Shown piece after piece: positions 1 to 9,940 of a DNA stretch of 64,000 nucleotides (positions within the stretch are counted from its first letter, which is position 1; each line of letters opens with the position of its first letter). Made by a program: the position numbers and the translations under genes. The notes beneath the pieces are model-generated. The model was not told the DNA's origin. It ran no database searches and saw only the letters and a list, made by a program, of their open reading frames with translations. The stretch comes from an uncultured Bacteroidales bacterium (GTDB taxonomy: Bacteria > Bacteroidota > Bacteroidia > Bacteroidales > Muribaculaceae), in contig UQMZ01000007.1 in NCBI GenBank assembly GCA_900542185.1, positions 39,785-103,784 on the forward strand, given 5' to 3'.

Positions 1-980
1 ATGGCACCGGGAAATTCAGCGAGGTGATTGTAGGCAACACTGCCGGTACGGAGAAGGGTCGCGTCATCTTCGCCGACCTTACAGGCAACGGCCTGCTTGA
101 CGTGTTCATCACCGGCGCCTCCTGCCCCAACAACTGGGAGCTGGCTGCCTACATCTACAAGAACAACGGTGACGACACATTCACCAAGGTGGAGGCCGGA
201 CTTCCCGGATTCCAGTGCAGTGGGGCCGACTGGTGCGACCTGAACGGCGACGGCAACATCGACCTGGTTTATGCCGGCGAGAACAACGATCTGAAGAACT
301 CCGTATATGCCTTCAACGAGGGTAACGGCACCTTCACCGCAGTGACCGACAAGCTCGGCCAGCATCGCGGCGGCGCCTGCGTTCTTGCATGCGACATCAA
401 CAACAACAATGTTCCCGACATCGTGCTGATGGGTTACATGGACGGTGACGGTCCCCGCCACTTCCAGGTTTACAATGGCGCAGGCTCGCGTGTCTCCAAC
501 CAGGCTCCCAACGCACCTACAGGTCTGAAGGCCGAGGCTAACGGCAGCAAGACCGTACTTACATGGGATGCAGGTTCTGACGATAAGGCAAGCCAGGGCA
601 CCGGCGCAACTCCCGCCGACGCTCTCCGTTACAACTACTACGTAAAGACCACAGAAGGCCAGATCATCACCGCCGTTACCGTTGACGCAGCTACAGGCAA
701 GCTTCGCAGCGGCAATGTGGATGCTGCTTCCACAGCGCGCAAAGTAGAACTCAACGTGCCGATGACTTCCATCGCAGAGTGGGGCGTTCAGTCCATCGAC
801 GGCGCCAAGGCCGCCAGCACATTTGCAATGTACGGCGAATCGGGCGTGACCGGCATCGAGGCTGACGCTAATGCCGATGTTGAATACTTCAACATCCAGG
901 GTGTACGTGTCGCCAATCCCGGCAACGGCATCTTCATCCGTCGTCAGGGCTCGAAGGTAGAGAAAGTGGTGATCCGCTAA
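1..980 (+). CDS. FG-GAP/VCBS repeat secreted protein, 3' part only
   Basis: The reading frame is open from base 3, so the gene begins outside the window and only its last 325 or so residues are visible. They contain repeated FG-GAP/VCBS-like units such as DLNGDGNIDLVYAG and DINNNNVPDIVLMG, with Asp/Asn-rich loops typical of calcium-binding beta-propeller blades. A fibronectin-III-like stretch follows from about APTGLKAEANGSKTVLTW. The last 40 residues (YFNIQGVRV, then PGNGIFIRRQGSKV) resemble type IX secretion C-terminal sorting tails, so an extracellular or surface location is inferred. The precise role is unknown; such proteins often bind glycans or act as adhesins. A hairpin terminator follows, so it is not co-transcribed with the next gene. 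Confidence 0.8.
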   Translation, partial: GTGKFSEVIVGNTAGTEKGRVIFADLTGNGLLDVFITGASCPNNWELAAYIYKNNGDDTFTKVEAGLPGFQCSGADWCDLNGDGNIDLVYAGENNDLKNSVYAFNEGNGTFTAVTDKLGQHRGGACVLACDINNNNVPDIVLMGYMDGDGPRHFQVYNGAGSRVSNQAPNAPTGLKAEANGSKTVLTWDAGSDDKASQGTGATPADALRYNYYVKTTEGQIITAVTVDAATGKLRSGNVDAASTARKVELNVPMTSIAEWGVQSIDGAKAASTFAMYGESGVTGIEADANADVEYFNIQGVRVANPGNGIFIRRQGSKVEKVVIR

Positions 981-1025
981 TCTGCCATCTGTCAGGATAA
1001 TAAGACTCAGAGTGAATTATAAACC

Positions 1026-1069
1026 GGGGTTGTCGGTGATGTTCGATCCCGACAACCCCAATTCCTTTT
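1026..1069 (+). terminator. Intrinsic terminator after the FG-GAP gene
   Basis: A perfect 11-bp stem (GGGGTTGTCGG at 1026-1036 with CCGACAACCCC at 1049-1059) with a 12-nt loop is followed by a T-rich run. It lies 46 bp after the stop codon. Confidence 0.85.
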
Positions 1070-1072
1070 CAC

Positions 1073-1103
1073 TTGATTAAAATATAAATTTTGTTTAATT
1101 TTG
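1073..1103 (+). promoter_or_regulatory. Bacteroidetes-type promoter of the GH-D/GH92/HTCS operon
   Basis: TAATTTTG at 1096-1103 matches the -7 consensus TAnnTTTG. TTG at 1073-1075 lies 20 bp upstream in the -33 position. The start codon at 1136 is 33 bp downstream. Confidence 0.7.
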
Positions 1104-1135
1104 CACGTCCATTATAGACGTGTCCTTAAAAATCC

Positions 1136-3553
1136 ATGATGAAAACAGCCAGATACATGCTCATGCTTCTTGCTGGATCGGCAATCATACCGGTCATGGC
1201 GGCAGACAATCTCGACGCACAATACGGAGATTGGAAATTCTCGTTGAATTCCAGTAAAAAAATGACAATCGAACAGAATGGCAAGACACTGCTTGGCGGC
1301 GTCACCATGACGGCGAAGGATCAGAACGGCACCGAACTGCAGTCAGACAAGTATGCCGATGTGAGCAAGAAGGAGGAAGACGTGAACGACGCTTTCGGCA
1401 AGGGACGTCGCTTCACATGGACCTACACCCAGGCCGGAAGCCCGAATCTGGAACAGATCGTCACTGTATATCCCGGGTTGCCATACGCATTGGTCGAAGG
1501 GGCGGTCACAGCCACATCAGGCACCACATCGTCCCGCGAAATCAATCCCATAGTAGTGACAAGCACGAACACTCTGCCGTTGCCTACATCGGAGAACCGA
1601 GTGTACAATATGCCTTTCGCCAACGACAACTGGGCCACATTCTCGACAGTACGCTGGTCTACAGGTCAGCCGGTGACATCATGCGAGGCTACAGCCCTTT
1701 TTAACGTCGACTCGCGTCAGGGCATCGTGATCGGATCCGTGGATCATTCCGTGTGGAAATCCTCAATATCCGTAACTCCCAACTCCACAAACAAAATCCG
1801 TCGCCTCGTGGTAAACGCCGGCTACGTCAGCCCCCGTACATGGGACAACGGCAACTTCGGTAACAATTCGCCCATGCAGCAGCATGGCGCAGTCAAAGGC
1901 CAGCGTGTGCTTTCACCCAAATTCATGATCGGTTATTTCGATGACTGGCGCAACGGTCTGGAGACATACGGCAAAGCCAATACGGTACTATGTCCCAAGC
2001 TTGAGATGAAGACCGGCGACAAGGCTTTGTTCGGATGGCAGAGCTGGGGAGGCCAGGAAGCTCAGCTTAATTTTACTTCCACGATGTCGGTGCTTGATTT
2101 CTTCGACAAGGAGATAAAGGCAACCGGATTTGCAGGAGAGGACGGCGTGTGCTGGATGGTTCTCGACTCTTTCTGGGACAACATGAGCCGTATGGAACGC
2201 CGCCAGTTCGCAGATCGTTGCAAGGAGATGGGTTACCGCCCCGGCATCTATCATACGCCGTTCTCACTGTGGCTCGGCAGCGACGCCGAAGTGTCCGACT
2301 ATCCATACGAGACGGTAGACGGCAAGACATACAGCCGCAAGGACGTAGTGCTGACCGCCAACGGCAAGCCCCGCAAGATCTCCGCATATTCACTCGACCC
2401 GACACATCCCGCCGTGAAGGAAGCCAACCGCAAACGCTTCAAGGAATTCAAGGAAGATGGCTTCGAGTTCGTTAAGATCGACTTTATGAACAATGGTTCG
2501 CAGGAAGCCGACAAATGGTACAATCCCAATGTCACCACCGGCATGATGGCCTATAACTACGGCATGGACTACATCGTGGAAATGGCCGGCGACATGGTAC
2601 TTGATTTCTCCATCGCACCCGTATTTCCCGCAAAGGCGCATATCCGCCGCATCGGTTGCGATGCATGGGGCGAGCTTAACAACTCGATGTACACCCTGAA
2701 CTGCATCAACGGCTCATGGTGGCTCGACCAGTGCTATTCTTTCAACGACCCCGACCACATGTGCCTTTCCAAAGTGTTCACAGGCAAAGGATCGCCCGAT
2801 GAGAATGAGGCAAAGATACGTTACACCTGCGGTCTGATGACAGGCATGACGCTGTTGGGCGGCACATACGCATACGAAGGTGCCACTATGAACTATAACG
2901 GCAAGAACGTAAAGATAGTCGGTACCGACGCAGAGCGTGCGCGCGTCGTTAAGTTCGCATCGAACAAGGACCTGACCGAGGTTGGCCGCATCGGCCGATC
3001 GTTCCGTCCGGTGGAGGGTACGTTCAACAATTACATCACCCTCTATTCCCCCAACGACATCTCGACCGACAATGAATTCATCTACGACACTCCGAATGCG
3101 TTCTATTACGTGGTATTCAACTTTGACAAGACCGCACAGCTGAACAAGGACGTCGACTTCAACCGCCTGGGCATCAACCCCGCTGAATTCGTCAGCGTCA
3201 AGGAACTGTGGAACGGCGCCACTTGCGCACCCTCGGCGCTGAAGATATCGGTTCCCGCCAAGGACGTGCATATCTACCGTTTCGACCGTGACGCTTCCGG
3301 CGTTCAGAACATCAAGGCCGACAACGCAAACAAAATATCTATCAAGGTTTCCGACGGCTCGGCACACGTGTCGGCTACGGAACCAATATCATCAGTTGAT
3401 GTATACGGAATTGACGGCACCACCGTCAATTCCGTATATGCCTACAGTTCAAGCAACGAGCTGAACTTCGACGTGCCGGCTCACGGCATGGCGATAGTAA
3501 AGGTCAAGCTCGCCTCGGGAATGACCGAGACATTCAAGACTATTCTGAAATAA
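1136..3553 (+). CDS. Secreted clan GH-D glycosidase (alpha-galactosidase-like, GH27/GH36 type)
   Basis: An 805-residue protein with an N-terminal signal peptide (cleavage near VMAAD). An N-terminal beta-sandwich of about 290 residues precedes a TIM barrel with clan GH-D features: a strand ending FVKIDF, whose Asp449 is the probable nucleophile, Asp509 in CDAWGE as probable acid/base, and NDPD at 537-540, a motif also seen in GH27 enzymes. The C-terminus (YGIDGTTVNSVYAY, then GMAIVKVK) looks like a type IX sorting tail, so secretion to the surface is likely. The family suggests release of terminal alpha-linked galactose or a related sugar; the exact specificity cannot be read from the sequence. 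It is the first gene of an operon with GH92 and HTCS genes. The tandem ATG leaves the start ambiguous by one codon. Confidence 0.75.
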   Translation: MMKTARYMLMLLAGSAIIPVMAADNLDAQYGDWKFSLNSSKKMTIEQNGKTLLGGVTMTAKDQNGTELQSDKYADVSKKEEDVNDAFGKGRRFTWTYTQAGSPNLEQIVTVYPGLPYALVEGAVTATSGTTSSREINPIVVTSTNTLPLPTSENRVYNMPFANDNWATFSTVRWSTGQPVTSCEATALFNVDSRQGIVIGSVDHSVWKSSISVTPNSTNKIRRLVVNAGYVSPRTWDNGNFGNNSPMQQHGAVKGQRVLSPKFMIGYFDDWRNGLETYGKANTVLCPKLEMKTGDKALFGWQSWGGQEAQLNFTSTMSVLDFFDKEIKATGFAGEDGVCWMVLDSFWDNMSRMERRQFADRCKEMGYRPGIYHTPFSLWLGSDAEVSDYPYETVDGKTYSRKDVVLTANGKPRKISAYSLDPTHPAVKEANRKRFKEFKEDGFEFVKIDFMNNGSQEADKWYNPNVTTGMMAYNYGMDYIVEMAGDMVLDFSIAPVFPAKAHIRRIGCDAWGELNNSMYTLNCINGSWWLDQCYSFNDPDHMCLSKVFTGKGSPDENEAKIRYTCGLMTGMTLLGGTYAYEGATMNYNGKNVKIVGTDAERARVVKFASNKDLTEVGRIGRSFRPVEGTFNNYITLYSPNDISTDNEFIYDTPNAFYYVVFNFDKTAQLNKDVDFNRLGINPAEFVSVKELWNGATCAPSALKISVPAKDVHIYRFDRDASGVQNIKADNANKISIKVSDGSAHVSATEPISSVDVYGIDGTTVNSVYAYSSSNELNFDVPAHGMAIVKVKLASGMTETFKTILK

Positions 3554-3571
3554 CTATAACTACCTATATCC

Positions 3572-5749
3572 ATGTTCCGAATATCCATATTAGTCACCAT
3601 ACTTCTTGTATCGGTGATTCCGGGCATAGCGAGAAATAATTCCCGCTATGTCGACCCGTTTATCGGCACCGGCGCTGTTGAAGGGGGACTGTCAGGCAAT
3701 AACTATCCCGGGGCTACGGCTCCGTTCGGCATGGTGCAGCTTAGCCCTGACACTCACAGGGTTCCTGACTGGTACAATGCTTCGGGCTATGATTATAACG
3801 ACAGCATAATCTACAGCTTCTCGCATACCCGGCTAAGTGGAACCGGAGCAAGCGATTTCATCGACATCGGTATGTTTCCTACCACGGGACATGCCGACTC
3901 CTCACGTTTCAGCCACGCTCAGGAGACGGCATTTCCGGGCTATTACTCCGTCAGACTGATGGACGAAGATATATTGGCAGAACTCGCGGCCACCACACGC
4001 GTAGGCATTCACCGTTACAAATATCCGCAAGGGAAGGAGAGGAGGCTGACTCTGGATCTGGATCATTCCGCCAACAAGGGCAGCTGGGGACGCACCATCA
4101 TCCAGTCGCAGATACGTAAGACCGGACCGAGAACAATAGAAGGCTTCCGGGTAATTACTGGATGGGCAAAACTCCGAAAGATTTATTTCGTGGCTGAATT
4201 TTCCGAAGATATCCGGGACATGATTCTGTCTGACGGCGAGACAGTCAGAAACGGCGCTACCGTCATAAACGGCAAAGCATTGAAGGCATCCTTAGGCTTC
4301 GGCACCGATAATGCGCCTGTCAAGGTAAAGGTGGCACTCTCCGGTGTTTCCATCGCCAATGCCCGCAAGAATATGGAAGCGGAAGCCCCGCATTTCGATT
4401 TCGACAGATATGTGATGCAAGGACGCGACGAATGGGACAAGGCCCTGGGCTGCATTGATGCCGAAGGTCCGGAAGACAAACTCAAGACTTTCTATACAGC
4501 TCTGTATCATCTGATGATACAGCCCAATACGTTCAGCGACGTAAACGGGGAATACATGACGCCGGCCTACACTGTGGCAAAGGTTCCTGACGGATCCGGG
4601 CAATATTCCACATTCTCGCTGTGGGACACATATCGCGCCGCGCATCCGTTTTATTCGCTTTTGATGCCGGAACGTAACGCCGATTTCGTCAACAGTATGC
4701 TGCGCCATTATCAGGATTACGGTTATCTACCCGTGTGGCATATATGGGGTCAGGACAATTACTGCATGATCGGCAATCATGCGATACCGGTCGTTGCAGA
4801 GGCAGTGATGAATGACACTCCCGGCATTGACACCGAATTAGCGTACGAGGCAGTCAGGGAATCGTCATTGCAGCCGCATCTCAATTCTCCTTTCGATGTG
4901 TGGGAGAAATACGGCTATATGCCCGAGACATTGCAGTCGCAGTCGGTTTCCATCACATTGGAAATGGCATACGATGACTGGTGTGTGGCGCAGATGGCCA
5001 GGAAACTTGGCAAACAGGAAGATTACGAACGCTTCCTGAAACGGTCGCAGTATTTCCGCAACCTCTATGACCCGACCACCGGGTTCTTCAGGGCCAAGGA
5101 TGAAAACGGCAATTGGATGGAGCCTTTCGATCCCTTGAAATTCGGAGCGAACGGCGGATACCCTTACACGGAGGGTAATGCATGGCAGTATTTCTGGTAT
5201 GTGCCGCACGATATTCCGGCTCTTATCGCCTTGACAGGCGGAAACAAAGCGTTTGAGAAGAAGCTTGACACTTTCTTCTCGCTGACCGAAACGAGTGGTG
5301 CGAAGAACGACAACATATCGGGATGCATAGGCCAATACGCTCATGGCAACGAGCCGAGCCATCATGTGGCTTATCTTTATAACTATGTCAATGCTCCGCA
5401 TAAGGCCCAGAGAATGGTGGCGCTTATCATGAACGAGATGTATGACAACACTTCGTCAGGCTATGCCGGTAACGACGACTGCGGAGAGATGTCAGCATGG
5501 TACGTATTCGGAGCCTTGGGGTTCTATCCGGTCAATCCGGCTTCGGGTCAATTCAGCATCGGCACCCCATTGTTCGATAAGTGCACAATTCATTTGCCAT
5601 ACGGCCACGACCTTAAAATAACGGCAAACAGGTCGAATCCTGATAACGTCGAGGTTAAGTCAATATACCTTAACGGCAAGAAACATAAATCGTTGAGCCT
5701 GTCCCGTCAGGACCTGGTCCGGGGAGGCTCCCTTCATTTCGAATTATAA
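3572..5749 (+). CDS. GH92 exo-alpha-mannosidase, secreted
   Basis: A 725-residue protein, the usual length for GH92, with a signal peptide of about 20 residues. It begins with the family signature RYVDPFIGTG and the following YPGATAPFGMVQLSPDT. The C-terminal (alpha/alpha)6 barrel carries NDDCGEMSAWYVFGALGFYP (residues 634-653), including the conserved acidic residues around Glu639. GH92 enzymes are calcium-dependent, inverting exo-alpha-mannosidases that trim N-glycans or fungal mannan. The start lies 18 bp after the GH-D gene and the HTCS gene follows after 10 bp, so all three are probably one transcript. The linkage specificity (alpha-1,2, -1,3, -1,4 or -1,6) cannot be decided from sequence alone. 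Confidence 0.93.
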   Translation: MFRISILVTILLVSVIPGIARNNSRYVDPFIGTGAVEGGLSGNNYPGATAPFGMVQLSPDTHRVPDWYNASGYDYNDSIIYSFSHTRLSGTGASDFIDIGMFPTTGHADSSRFSHAQETAFPGYYSVRLMDEDILAELAATTRVGIHRYKYPQGKERRLTLDLDHSANKGSWGRTIIQSQIRKTGPRTIEGFRVITGWAKLRKIYFVAEFSEDIRDMILSDGETVRNGATVINGKALKASLGFGTDNAPVKVKVALSGVSIANARKNMEAEAPHFDFDRYVMQGRDEWDKALGCIDAEGPEDKLKTFYTALYHLMIQPNTFSDVNGEYMTPAYTVAKVPDGSGQYSTFSLWDTYRAAHPFYSLLMPERNADFVNSMLRHYQDYGYLPVWHIWGQDNYCMIGNHAIPVVAEAVMNDTPGIDTELAYEAVRESSLQPHLNSPFDVWEKYGYMPETLQSQSVSITLEMAYDDWCVAQMARKLGKQEDYERFLKRSQYFRNLYDPTTGFFRAKDENGNWMEPFDPLKFGANGGYPYTEGNAWQYFWYVPHDIPALIALTGGNKAFEKKLDTFFSLTETSGAKNDNISGCIGQYAHGNEPSHHVAYLYNYVNAPHKAQRMVALIMNEMYDNTSSGYAGNDDCGEMSAWYVFGALGFYPVNPASGQFSIGTPLFDKCTIHLPYGHDLKITANRSNPDNVEVKSIYLNGKKHKSLSLSRQDLVRGGSLHFEL

Positions 5750-5759
5750 TCCCGACTCA

Positions 5760-8700
5760 ATGGACAGCAGAATCCTGTACACGATTAGCCGCATCGGCTA
5801 TGCAGTGTTATTGTTGGCAATGGCCACAGCCAACAGGGCCGGCGCGGCCGATCAGTATAACTTCACGCATGTCGACAGCCGTGACGGACTGTCGGCCAAC
5901 AATGTGAAGAGTATCGTGCAGGACTCGCTGGGCTTCATGTGGTTCGGCACTAAGAACGGGCTGAACCGTTACGACGGAAGTACGTTCAGGGTATACAAAT
6001 GCTATGACGAGGAGCGCAAGTGCGGCAACAATAATATAGGGGCGCTGTACGAGGACGAGAACACCACTCTGTGGATAGGAACCGACCGAGGCATCTATCA
6101 GTACGATCCGCGTGAAGACCGCATCAGGTTCGTGGACCTGAAACCGGAGGACGGCATGATGCCCGACAACTGGGTACAGACCATAGCAGGCGACGGCAAA
6201 GGCCATGTCTGGGCGCTATTGCCCGACGAAGGCCTATATCTGTACGACACCGGCAAGGGCAGCGTACGTCATTTCCGGTTTGAGGAAACCAGCAGGTTCA
6301 AGAAGGTGTATGCGTCTGACGTCATGGTAGGCTCGGACGGCGCGGTATGGGTAGCCATCGCCAACGACGGTCTGTATCGGTATAATACGTCTACAGGCAA
6401 ATTCGTCAAGGAGCGGATCAAGAATCCAGACATGGTGACGGATACATCATTCATGGCCCTGGGCGAGACCGCGCAAGGCACAGTAATAGCCGGCACTACC
6501 AATGGCTCGATCTATGAATACAATCCGCGCACTCATGTGGTCAATCCGATAGCTTTCAGTGGCCGTGGCAACGTTTACCTGCGTGACATCCTGTGCTTTG
6601 ACAACGAACTATGGATTGGCACGCACGACGGACTCTATATCAAGAATCTCGACAACGGAGCCGAGCAGTTCCTTAAGGAAAACCCTCTGGATCCGTTCTC
6701 GCTTTCGGACAATACGGTATACTGTATTTATCGGGACAAATCGGGAGGTGCATGGATAGGCAGCATATTCGGAGGCGTCAGCTACATGTCACGGCGTAAA
6801 TTCAAATTCGCCAACTACGGTATAAAGGACGGTCTTACGGGACGTCTGGTATTAGGCGTGTCGGCCGACCGCAGCAACAGGATCTGGACCGGTACAGAGA
6901 CCGCGGGACTGAATCTGCTGAATCCTGTGGATGGAAAATTCACTTCTCCATTCCATATATCAGGCGTGAACAGGATAGTGCTCTCCATGACATCGATCAA
7001 CGGAAACATCTATCCCTCGTTTTCACGTGCAGGACTTTATTGCATCAATCCCGACAACAACAGCCATCATAAGGTATTCCCATTGAACGAGGGCGATGAC
7101 AGCAATGTGTATTCATATATAGTCGACAGGGACGGCGACGAGTGGGTAGGGACATCCTTTGCCTTGTATTGTCGCAAAAAGGGAGATGCCGACTTCAAAC
7201 ATATCACAGAGACCGGCTACGACTGGATATATTGTCTGTTCGAATCGTCCGACGGTTCAATCTGGATTGGCACGATGGGCAACGGTATATGGAGACACAA
7301 TAAGAAGAACGGCTCTTTCCAGGTTTATACGTATGACCAGAATTCCACCAATCACAGCGGACTGATGTCCAATTCCATAAACTCGATCATGGAGGATTCC
7401 GAGGGACGGTTATGGATATCTACCGACCGAGGCGGTCTGAGCCGATATGATAAGAAGAATGACCGGTTCGTGACATACGGCATAAAGGAGGGGCTGCCTG
7501 ACGATGTGGTGTACGGAGTGGTGCAAGACCGTGGCAGGAACCTGTGGTTCGGCACCAACAAGGGTCTGGTGCGTTTCAATCCGGACAATTCGTCGATACG
7601 CGTGTTCACCCGGCACGACGGCCTGCCGTTCGAGCAGTTCAATTACAAATCGGCCATTTACTCGCCAGACGGAAACATATACATGGGAGGCATCAACGGA
7701 CTCATATCGTTCAATCCCGAGGATTATAAAGACCTGAATACGCCACTGAATATCTACTTCACTGGTCTCAGAGTCCGCAATCAGGAACTGCGTCCGGGCC
7801 AGGACTCTCATCTTAAGGAAAACATACTGTTTGCCGAGAAACTGACTTTACCTCACGAAGACGCTACATTCTCCCTCTCCATAGCTGCCCCGGAATTCAG
7901 ACATCTCGGACCTATTGCATTGAGCTACCGGTTATTGCCCGTAAGCGACAAATGGGTGGAACTAAAGGATAACGAGATATCGTTCGTCAATCTTGCTCCA
8001 GGCAAATATACACTTGAAGTGAAAGCTGAAAGCGAGTCTAACCTTGCCACGCGCAAGATTGAGATCAAGATTCTGCCGCCTTGGTGGAAGTCTTGGTGGG
8101 CCTATGGCATCGATATCCTTTTGGTCTTTCTGCTGGCCGCGCTGTGGTTCCTGTGGTATCGTTCGCACAAGGAGAAGCAGATGCGCGTTCACGAGCAGAT
8201 GATGATGGACAACAAGGACAAGGAGCTGTACCGCAGCAAGGTGAACTTCTTCACTGAGATCGCCCACGAGATCCGCACCCCGCTGTCGTTGATAGATCTT
8301 CCGCTGGAAGCCATGGAGGAACTCGACATCAACGACCCTCAGTTCAAGGAATATCTGTCGGTTACGCGCAAGAACACCGGACGTCTGCTGGAACTGACGG
8401 GACAGATACTCGACTTCCAGAAAATAGATTCCAGCCGACTGACCCTTAAGAAGGAGAGTGTGGACATACCTGCGTTGCTGAACGATATAGCCGACCGATT
8501 CGACACCCCGCTGAAACTTGCCGGCAAGACATTGGAGCGCCACATAGCACCCGACCGGCTTATGGTGATGACCGACCGTGAGGCATTGGTGAAGATGGTG
8601 AGCAACCTGCTGAACAATGCCCGCAAGTATGGCGACAGGATCGTAGAGCTGTCATTACACCGCAAAGGGGATGAGTTCGAGATACTGGTAGCCAGCGATG

Positions 8701-9791
8701 GCGAGAAAATCAAGCCGGAGGAACGCGACCGTATCTTCATGGCATTCTATCAGACCCATTCGGGCGAGGATTCCAAGAGCGGAGTGGGCATAGGTCTGCC
8801 GTTGTCGCGCTCGTTGGCTACGCTGATGGGCGGTAGCCTCACGCTTGAAGACAACCCCGACGACAAGGACAGGAACGTATTCAAGCTCACATTGCCCGTC
8901 ATAGCGCCTAAAGATGATTCGGAACCCGTGGATTCCGAGATAGACGATTATATGCTGACTTCAGAATCCAATCAGTCCAAGCCACGTCAGGATGTGTTCA
9001 GCATCCTTTTGGTGGAGGATAACGAGACCATTCTGAAGTTCCTGGCCGATCAGCTGTCACGTTCGTTCATGGTCTCTACGGCCGGCAATGGCGTCGAGGC
9101 TCTTGAGAAACTCAAGACCATGCAGCCGGACCTGATACTGACGGACATCATGATGCCCGAGATGGACGGCATGGAACTGTGCAGGTTAGTGAAGTCGGAT
9201 GTCAGCCTCAGCCACATACCGCTCGTGTTCATCACGGCAAAGAACGACCTGGACAGCAAGATACTGGGACTGCAGTGCGGTGCGGAGGCGTACGTGGAGA
9301 AGCCGTTCTCCATCAAATACCTTCGCAATCTGATCAATTCAATCCTTGACAACCGCCGCCGTGAGCGCGAGGCGGTAAACAAGAATCCCTTCATGTCGTC
9401 GGAAGGCGCACAGGTCAGCGGCGCCGATCGCGACCTGATGGAAAAGATAAAGGCCGTGATTGACAAACATATCTCGGACGAGAACTTCAACGTAGACTCA
9501 CTTTGCGACGAGCTAAACATGAGCCGCTCGGCAGTGCTGCGCAAAATCAAGTCCCTGTTCGGCATGTCGCCGATCGAGGTGATACGCACCATCAAGCTGA
9601 AACGCGCCACCGAACTGATCAAAGACGGCAGATACCGTATCAGCGACATCTGCTACATGGTAGGCATAGCCACGCCCTCATATTTCAGCAAACTATTCTT
9701 CAGGCAGTACGGCATGACACCAAAGGACTTCGAAAAGCAATGCCGTGTCAAGGGAAAGGATACTGAAAATTCGGACATATCCGGATCATAA
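5760..9791 (+). CDS. Hybrid two-component system sensor/regulator (HTCS)
   Basis: A 1343-residue one-protein signalling system. In order: signal peptide (1-29); two-propeller periplasmic sensor of Reg_prop repeats (about 35-680, recurring patterns such as SINSIMEDSEGRLWIST); Y_Y_Y domain (about 695-765); one transmembrane segment (about 779-801); HisKA with phospho-accepting His836 in EIAHEIRTPLS; HATPase with N box NLLNNARKYGD and G box GVGIGLPLS; receiver domain with Asp1129 in TDIMMPEMDG; AraC-type HTH at the C-terminus. Such proteins sense an oligosaccharide in the periplasm and activate polysaccharide-utilisation genes. It is co-transcribed with the GH-D and GH92 genes, so those enzymes and possibly the GH36 gene are its likely targets. 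The ligand is unknown. Confidence 0.96.
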   Translation: MDSRILYTISRIGYAVLLLAMATANRAGAADQYNFTHVDSRDGLSANNVKSIVQDSLGFMWFGTKNGLNRYDGSTFRVYKCYDEERKCGNNNIGALYEDENTTLWIGTDRGIYQYDPREDRIRFVDLKPEDGMMPDNWVQTIAGDGKGHVWALLPDEGLYLYDTGKGSVRHFRFEETSRFKKVYASDVMVGSDGAVWVAIANDGLYRYNTSTGKFVKERIKNPDMVTDTSFMALGETAQGTVIAGTTNGSIYEYNPRTHVVNPIAFSGRGNVYLRDILCFDNELWIGTHDGLYIKNLDNGAEQFLKENPLDPFSLSDNTVYCIYRDKSGGAWIGSIFGGVSYMSRRKFKFANYGIKDGLTGRLVLGVSADRSNRIWTGTETAGLNLLNPVDGKFTSPFHISGVNRIVLSMTSINGNIYPSFSRAGLYCINPDNNSHHKVFPLNEGDDSNVYSYIVDRDGDEWVGTSFALYCRKKGDADFKHITETGYDWIYCLFESSDGSIWIGTMGNGIWRHNKKNGSFQVYTYDQNSTNHSGLMSNSINSIMEDSEGRLWISTDRGGLSRYDKKNDRFVTYGIKEGLPDDVVYGVVQDRGRNLWFGTNKGLVRFNPDNSSIRVFTRHDGLPFEQFNYKSAIYSPDGNIYMGGINGLISFNPEDYKDLNTPLNIYFTGLRVRNQELRPGQDSHLKENILFAEKLTLPHEDATFSLSIAAPEFRHLGPIALSYRLLPVSDKWVELKDNEISFVNLAPGKYTLEVKAESESNLATRKIEIKILPPWWKSWWAYGIDILLVFLLAALWFLWYRSHKEKQMRVHEQMMMDNKDKELYRSKVNFFTEIAHEIRTPLSLIDLPLEAMEELDINDPQFKEYLSVTRKNTGRLLELTGQILDFQKIDSSRLTLKKESVDIPALLNDIADRFDTPLKLAGKTLERHIAPDRLMVMTDREALVKMVSNLLNNARKYGDRIVELSLHRKGDEFEILVASDGEKIKPEERDRIFMAFYQTHSGEDSKSGVGIGLPLSRSLATLMGGSLTLEDNPDDKDRNVFKLTLPVIAPKDDSEPVDSEIDDYMLTSESNQSKPRQDVFSILLVEDNETILKFLADQLSRSFMVSTAGNGVEALEKLKTMQPDLILTDIMMPEMDGMELCRLVKSDVSLSHIPLVFITAKNDLDSKILGLQCGAEAYVEKPFSIKYLRNLINSILDNRRREREAVNKNPFMSSEGAQVSGADRDLMEKIKAVIDKHISDENFNVDSLCDELNMSRSAVLRKIKSLFGMSPIEVIRTIKLKRATELIKDGRYRISDICYMVGIATPSYFSKLFFRQYGMTPKDFEKQCRVKGKDTENSDISGS

Positions 9792-9859
9792 AAGCGTGTT
9801 TTGAAGCGATTGTAGCATATTTAGAACTGTTTGAGTCATTTTTCTTGACCAAATACTGT

Positions 9860-9898
9860 TAACTTTGCAACGGAATAGAAGTCCGGACGCAGACTTCT
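9860..9898 (+). promoter_or_regulatory. -7 element and leader hairpin upstream of the GH36 gene
   Basis: TAACTTTG at 9860-9867 fits the Bacteroidetes -7 consensus; no good -33 box is seen at the normal spacing. Just downstream a short stem (AGAAGTC 9877-9883 with GACTTCT 9892-9898) would lie at the start of the mRNA leader. A missing -33 box could mean activator dependence, for example on the adjacent HTCS (inference). Confidence 0.5.
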
Positions 9899-9940
9899 GT
9901 CCCGTAACGATTCAGAATCTTCATAATAAAACTAATAATC

